The notes beneath the pieces are model-generated. The model saw only the letters and a list, made by a program, of their open reading frames with translations. It searched no databases and had not been told where the DNA came from. From positions 5,481,001 through 5,545,000 of the forward strand of contig NC_089433.1 of assembly GCF_026210795.1 (NCBI RefSeq): a stretch of 64,000 bases of DNA. Reading direction: 5' to 3'. The stretch comes from Rhizophagus irregularis. Taxonomy: Eukaryota > Glomeromycota > Glomeromycetes > Glomerales > Glomeraceae. Shown here one piece after another: positions 61,304 through 64,000 of the stretch. How positions within the stretch are numbered: position 1 is the stretch's first letter; every line of letters starts with the position of its first letter. Made by a program: the position numbers and the translations under genes.

Positions 61304-62308
61304 TTAATAACCACCTGCACCAGGGGCCTTTTCGTCTTTTTTCAAGCTCAAAAGCAACTCTTTGAATCTACTCACATCCTTAACATGCTTATTGGTTGTC
61401 TTACTTTGTGCTGTTGAAAGATCAACCTGTTTACAAATACGCTCCCAAGCTGTGCCAGAAGTAAGGTCATCTCGTTCGCGCAAAAACGTTTCTTCATCTT
61501 GTCTTATAAATTTAAACCATATATTAAAACAAAACTACTTCATAATTTAAAATAAATTTCATTGATTAACAATAAATAATAAATGAAAATTACTTGTTTT
61601 GTTCATGGGTACGAGCTTTCTTTTCATTGTATTCTTCATAGAATTTATCAATTGCATCGCGCGCAATAGACAGTGTTTCTCGTTTTTTTTCTTCAGATGC
61701 TTCATCGCGCTTGACGATAATCTCTCTTTGTCGTTCTTTCCATTGTCTATTTTATCAATTACGTTATATTTATATGTATTCAAAACGTCCAAATAATAAA
61801 TCATTAAATTTTAAATGTACCGGATAATTTCCGGATCTTCCTCTTCAACATTATGGATTATATTATTATCTGATGACAATGAAAGCGGAACCTTTCCATT
61901 GCTATTACTGTACAATGCCTGCAGAAAAAAAATATATATTATATATACCAATTGATTTACATATACTAATAATAAAATTCCCACTAAACTTGCCTGACTT
62001 TCAACCTCTACTGGTGGAAACTCTGAATGAAAAGCTGAATAATCAGAAACAGAATTGACAATAGAAGTGTTACTAACAGGAGGACTCAAAACGTTGCTTG
62101 TTGACGGTGAGGTAATGTCCGGGAAGCCTTCAAGCTCATTACTTGTTGATGTAATAGTATGATTTGAATTTGAGAATAAGGCCGCATCGGCTCCTAAGAC
62201 AGCTTGTTCTCTTGCTAAAAAGTCAGATTCCAAGTTTGCATTTTCATTTGTATTTGAAGAAGTGGGAAAATCTTCAAGAGGCGGAAATTCAGAGCTAAAG
62301 TCTGTCAT
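61304..62308 (-). CDS. CLC1: Clathrin light chain
   Basis: Regulatory chain of clathrin coats. Four exons (62308-61994, 61918-61821, 61746-61594, 61502-61304) give 254 residues. The N-terminal half is acidic and disordered (SSEFPPLEDFPTSS, ELEGFPDITSP). EEEDPEIIRQWKERQREIIV and EKKRETLSIARDAIDKFYEE form the heavy-chain-binding coiled coil. The C-terminal TAWERICKQVDLS and DVSRFKELLLSLKKDEKAPG are diagnostic. Intron 1 has a GC donor (CAG|GCAAGT), is 75 nt and contains no stop in frame. It is divergent from RPN10 across 179 bp. Confidence 0.93.
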
Positions 62309-62487
62309 CGCAAAACCTTAAGAAAAACGATTAGTTGAAAAATAGATCTATAATAGTTATTTAGACTGCCAAATTCCATATAAAATATCATCCAATTAAA
62401 TGTTCACACGATCAGCACCAAAGATTTAATGACTGCATAAACTGGGCTAGTCAAGTAAAGGCCGCTCAAAGATCTATCGAATTCAAA
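62309..62487. promoter_or_regulatory. Shared CLC1/RPN10 promoter interval
   Basis: 179 bp between the two divergent ATGs; must include both 5' UTRs and promoters. A proteasome-associated control element could not be identified by eye. Confidence 0.4.
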
Positions 62488-64000
62488 ATGGTTCTCGAAG
62501 CGACTATGCTAGTGTAAGTTTATCTAGCTTTAATTTCAAGATGTACACAACGAGTACTGCCTATTTTTTAACCTTGAAAGCTACCTTTTCATAGTTTGGA
62601 TAATTCGGAATGGATGCGTAATGGAGACTATACGCCAACACGTTTAGAAGCACAAAAAGATGCAGTTAATCTCATTTTTGGTTCAAAAACGAATTCCAAC
62701 CCAGAGAATACTGTAGGTTTACTTACTATGGCTGGCAAAGGGTATGTACAATTTTATCAAAACGGTAATATGAACATTTGACTTATGATTGGTAAATCGT
62801 TTATTTGTTTATAATAGTCCTGAAGTACTCGTTACTTTAACATCGGATATTGGTAAAATTCTTACAGCATTGCATAACATAAAAATTGGTGGGAAGGCAA
62901 ATTTAACGACTGGGATTCAAGTTGCACAGGTTGTATTTTTTATTATTTTGATTCATTAGGTTTAATAACGTTTTTTATATACGATCTAACAAAATATAAC
63001 CGTTTAAAGCTTGCTCTCAAACACAGACAAAACAAAAATCAACGACAAAGAATTATAGTATTTGTAGGTAGTCCTATTGAAGCCGATGAGAAAACATTAG
63101 TGAAGCTAGCTAAAAAGATGAAAAAGAATAGTGTAGCGGTGGATATCATTAATTTTGGAGAGGAAGCCGAAAACACCGCGAAATTGGAAGCTTTTATATC
63201 TGCAGTGAATAATAGTGATAATAGGTAAAGCTTTTCATATGTATTCATATGTAAATTATTCAATCAATTTTTAATTTTTAATTTAATTATGTATTTTAGT
63301 CACCTTGTACCAATACCACCCGGTCCGCATATCCTCAGTGACATATTGATATCATCTCCTATAATAGCAGGAGAAGATGGTGTTCCTGCTGGATTTACGG
63401 CTGGTGGAGGGAGCAATTTTGAATTTGGAGTTGACCCTAACCTTGATCCAGAATTAGCGCTGGTATGCTCGTGTTTTGATATTAAATATTTTATCAACAA
63501 GTAATCTAATAAACCTTTAGGCCCTACGTATATCTCTCGAAGAAGAGAAGGCAAGACAGGAAGCTGAGGCAGCTAAAGCCGCAGGTGCTACGGCCACTCA
63601 AGAGACACAGCCAACTTCAATGGACATTGACAAAACTGTTAGTGATAACCAAAATGATAAAACCGAAGATGATATGTTAGCTCAAGCCTTAGCTATGTCT
63701 TCAGCAGGCGAAACTCGAGTGTGTATTATATATTACAATCTTTTATTATCTATAATTTTTACTTTTTAATTTAAACAACATTTAATTTATTCAGGAAGGA
63801 GATGTTCAAATGGAAGAAGAAACTGAAGATGAACAAATGGCCCGAGCGATTCAAATGTCGATGGAAGGCGGATCTGTAAGAAATTAACAAAAATTATTTT
63901 CATTGCTGTTTATTTATTTATCAGATTTTACTTATTTTTAGGGAATGCATGATCAAGAATTTATGAGTGCAGTTCTGCAAACTTTACCGGGAGTAGATTT
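62488..64000 (+). CDS. RPN10: 26S proteasome ubiquitin receptor RPN10 (partial, 3' end outside)
   Basis: Ubiquitin receptor of the 19S particle. Eight exons are visible (62488-62513, 62595-62741, 62818-62929, 63010-63224, 63300-63462, 63521-63718, 63795-63875, 63942 to the window end). The VWA domain reads [60 protein letters not shown] and [14 protein letters not shown]. Three UIM-like helices follow: [28 protein letters not shown] and [15 protein letters not shown]. Budding yeast Rpn10 has one UIM and human PSMD4 two. The coding frame is still open at base 64000 (TLPGVD). Confidence 0.95.

Overview
The window is AT-rich eukaryotic nuclear DNA with intron-dense genes (introns mostly 50-150 bp, GT-AG, pyrimidine-rich acceptors), short spacers, the standard code and typical fungal housekeeping genes (VID27, THR1, PRO3, RAM1, STE14, an RSC7-type chromatin subunit). 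Together with an intact LINE and small DNA transposons in an AT-rich background, this suggests an early-diverging fungus, most likely an arbuscular mycorrhizal fungus (Glomeromycotina, Rhizophagus-like). The assignment is inference from gene content and composition; no marker was searched.

Left arm (1-12,370): a broken, unidentified coding remnant; a 248-bp hAT-like MITE with a perfect 8-bp target duplication; then a pogo/Tigger-like terminal-inverted-repeat element (2210-12368, TA duplication) built on a 147-bp tandem repeat. Three further elements are stacked at one point inside it: a complete LINE with two open reading frames, a 0.3-kb SINE-like piece and a 1-kb tRNA-related composite whose 3' third is the same sequence as the 0.3-kb piece. 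The three inserts are bounded by four identical copies of one 17-bp sequence, and that sequence aligns with the fourth tandem-repeat unit of the host transposon. It is therefore the target site, used three times. This is the most interesting structure in the window.

Right arm (13,000-64,000): about 30 genes on both strands, for which exon chains were built by keeping the frame open across GT-AG (twice GC-AG) junctions. In order: small orphan; RSC7/PHF10-like PHD protein (-); VID27; pyrroline-5-carboxylate reductase; NAC beta; farnesyltransferase beta (-); condensin Brn1/CAP-H (-); proteasome chaperone PAC4; WBP4-like splicing factor (-); BUB1; PDRG1-like prefoldin (-); proteasome beta-3; LAMTOR3-like (-); homoserine kinase; complex I 24-kDa subunit (-); OB-fold SSB-like; inositol 5-phosphatase (-); MBD4-type DNA glycosylase; small basic protein (-); Polo kinase; SPC2; Ca-binding mitochondrial carrier (-); SEC22; STE14 (-); DUF262 protein; RPS12; transcription-type cyclin (-); clathrin light chain (-); RPN10 (runs off the end).

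The genes are not an operon or cluster, but themes recur: mitosis (condensin, BUB1, Polo), proteasome (PAC4, beta-3, RPN10), CAAX processing (RAM1, STE14) and secretion (SPC2, SEC22, clathrin light chain). Many neighbours are divergent with spacers of about 170-320 bp that must hold shared promoters. Small exons are common: one start codon is split by an intron, one first coding exon is only ATG, and one is 9 nt.
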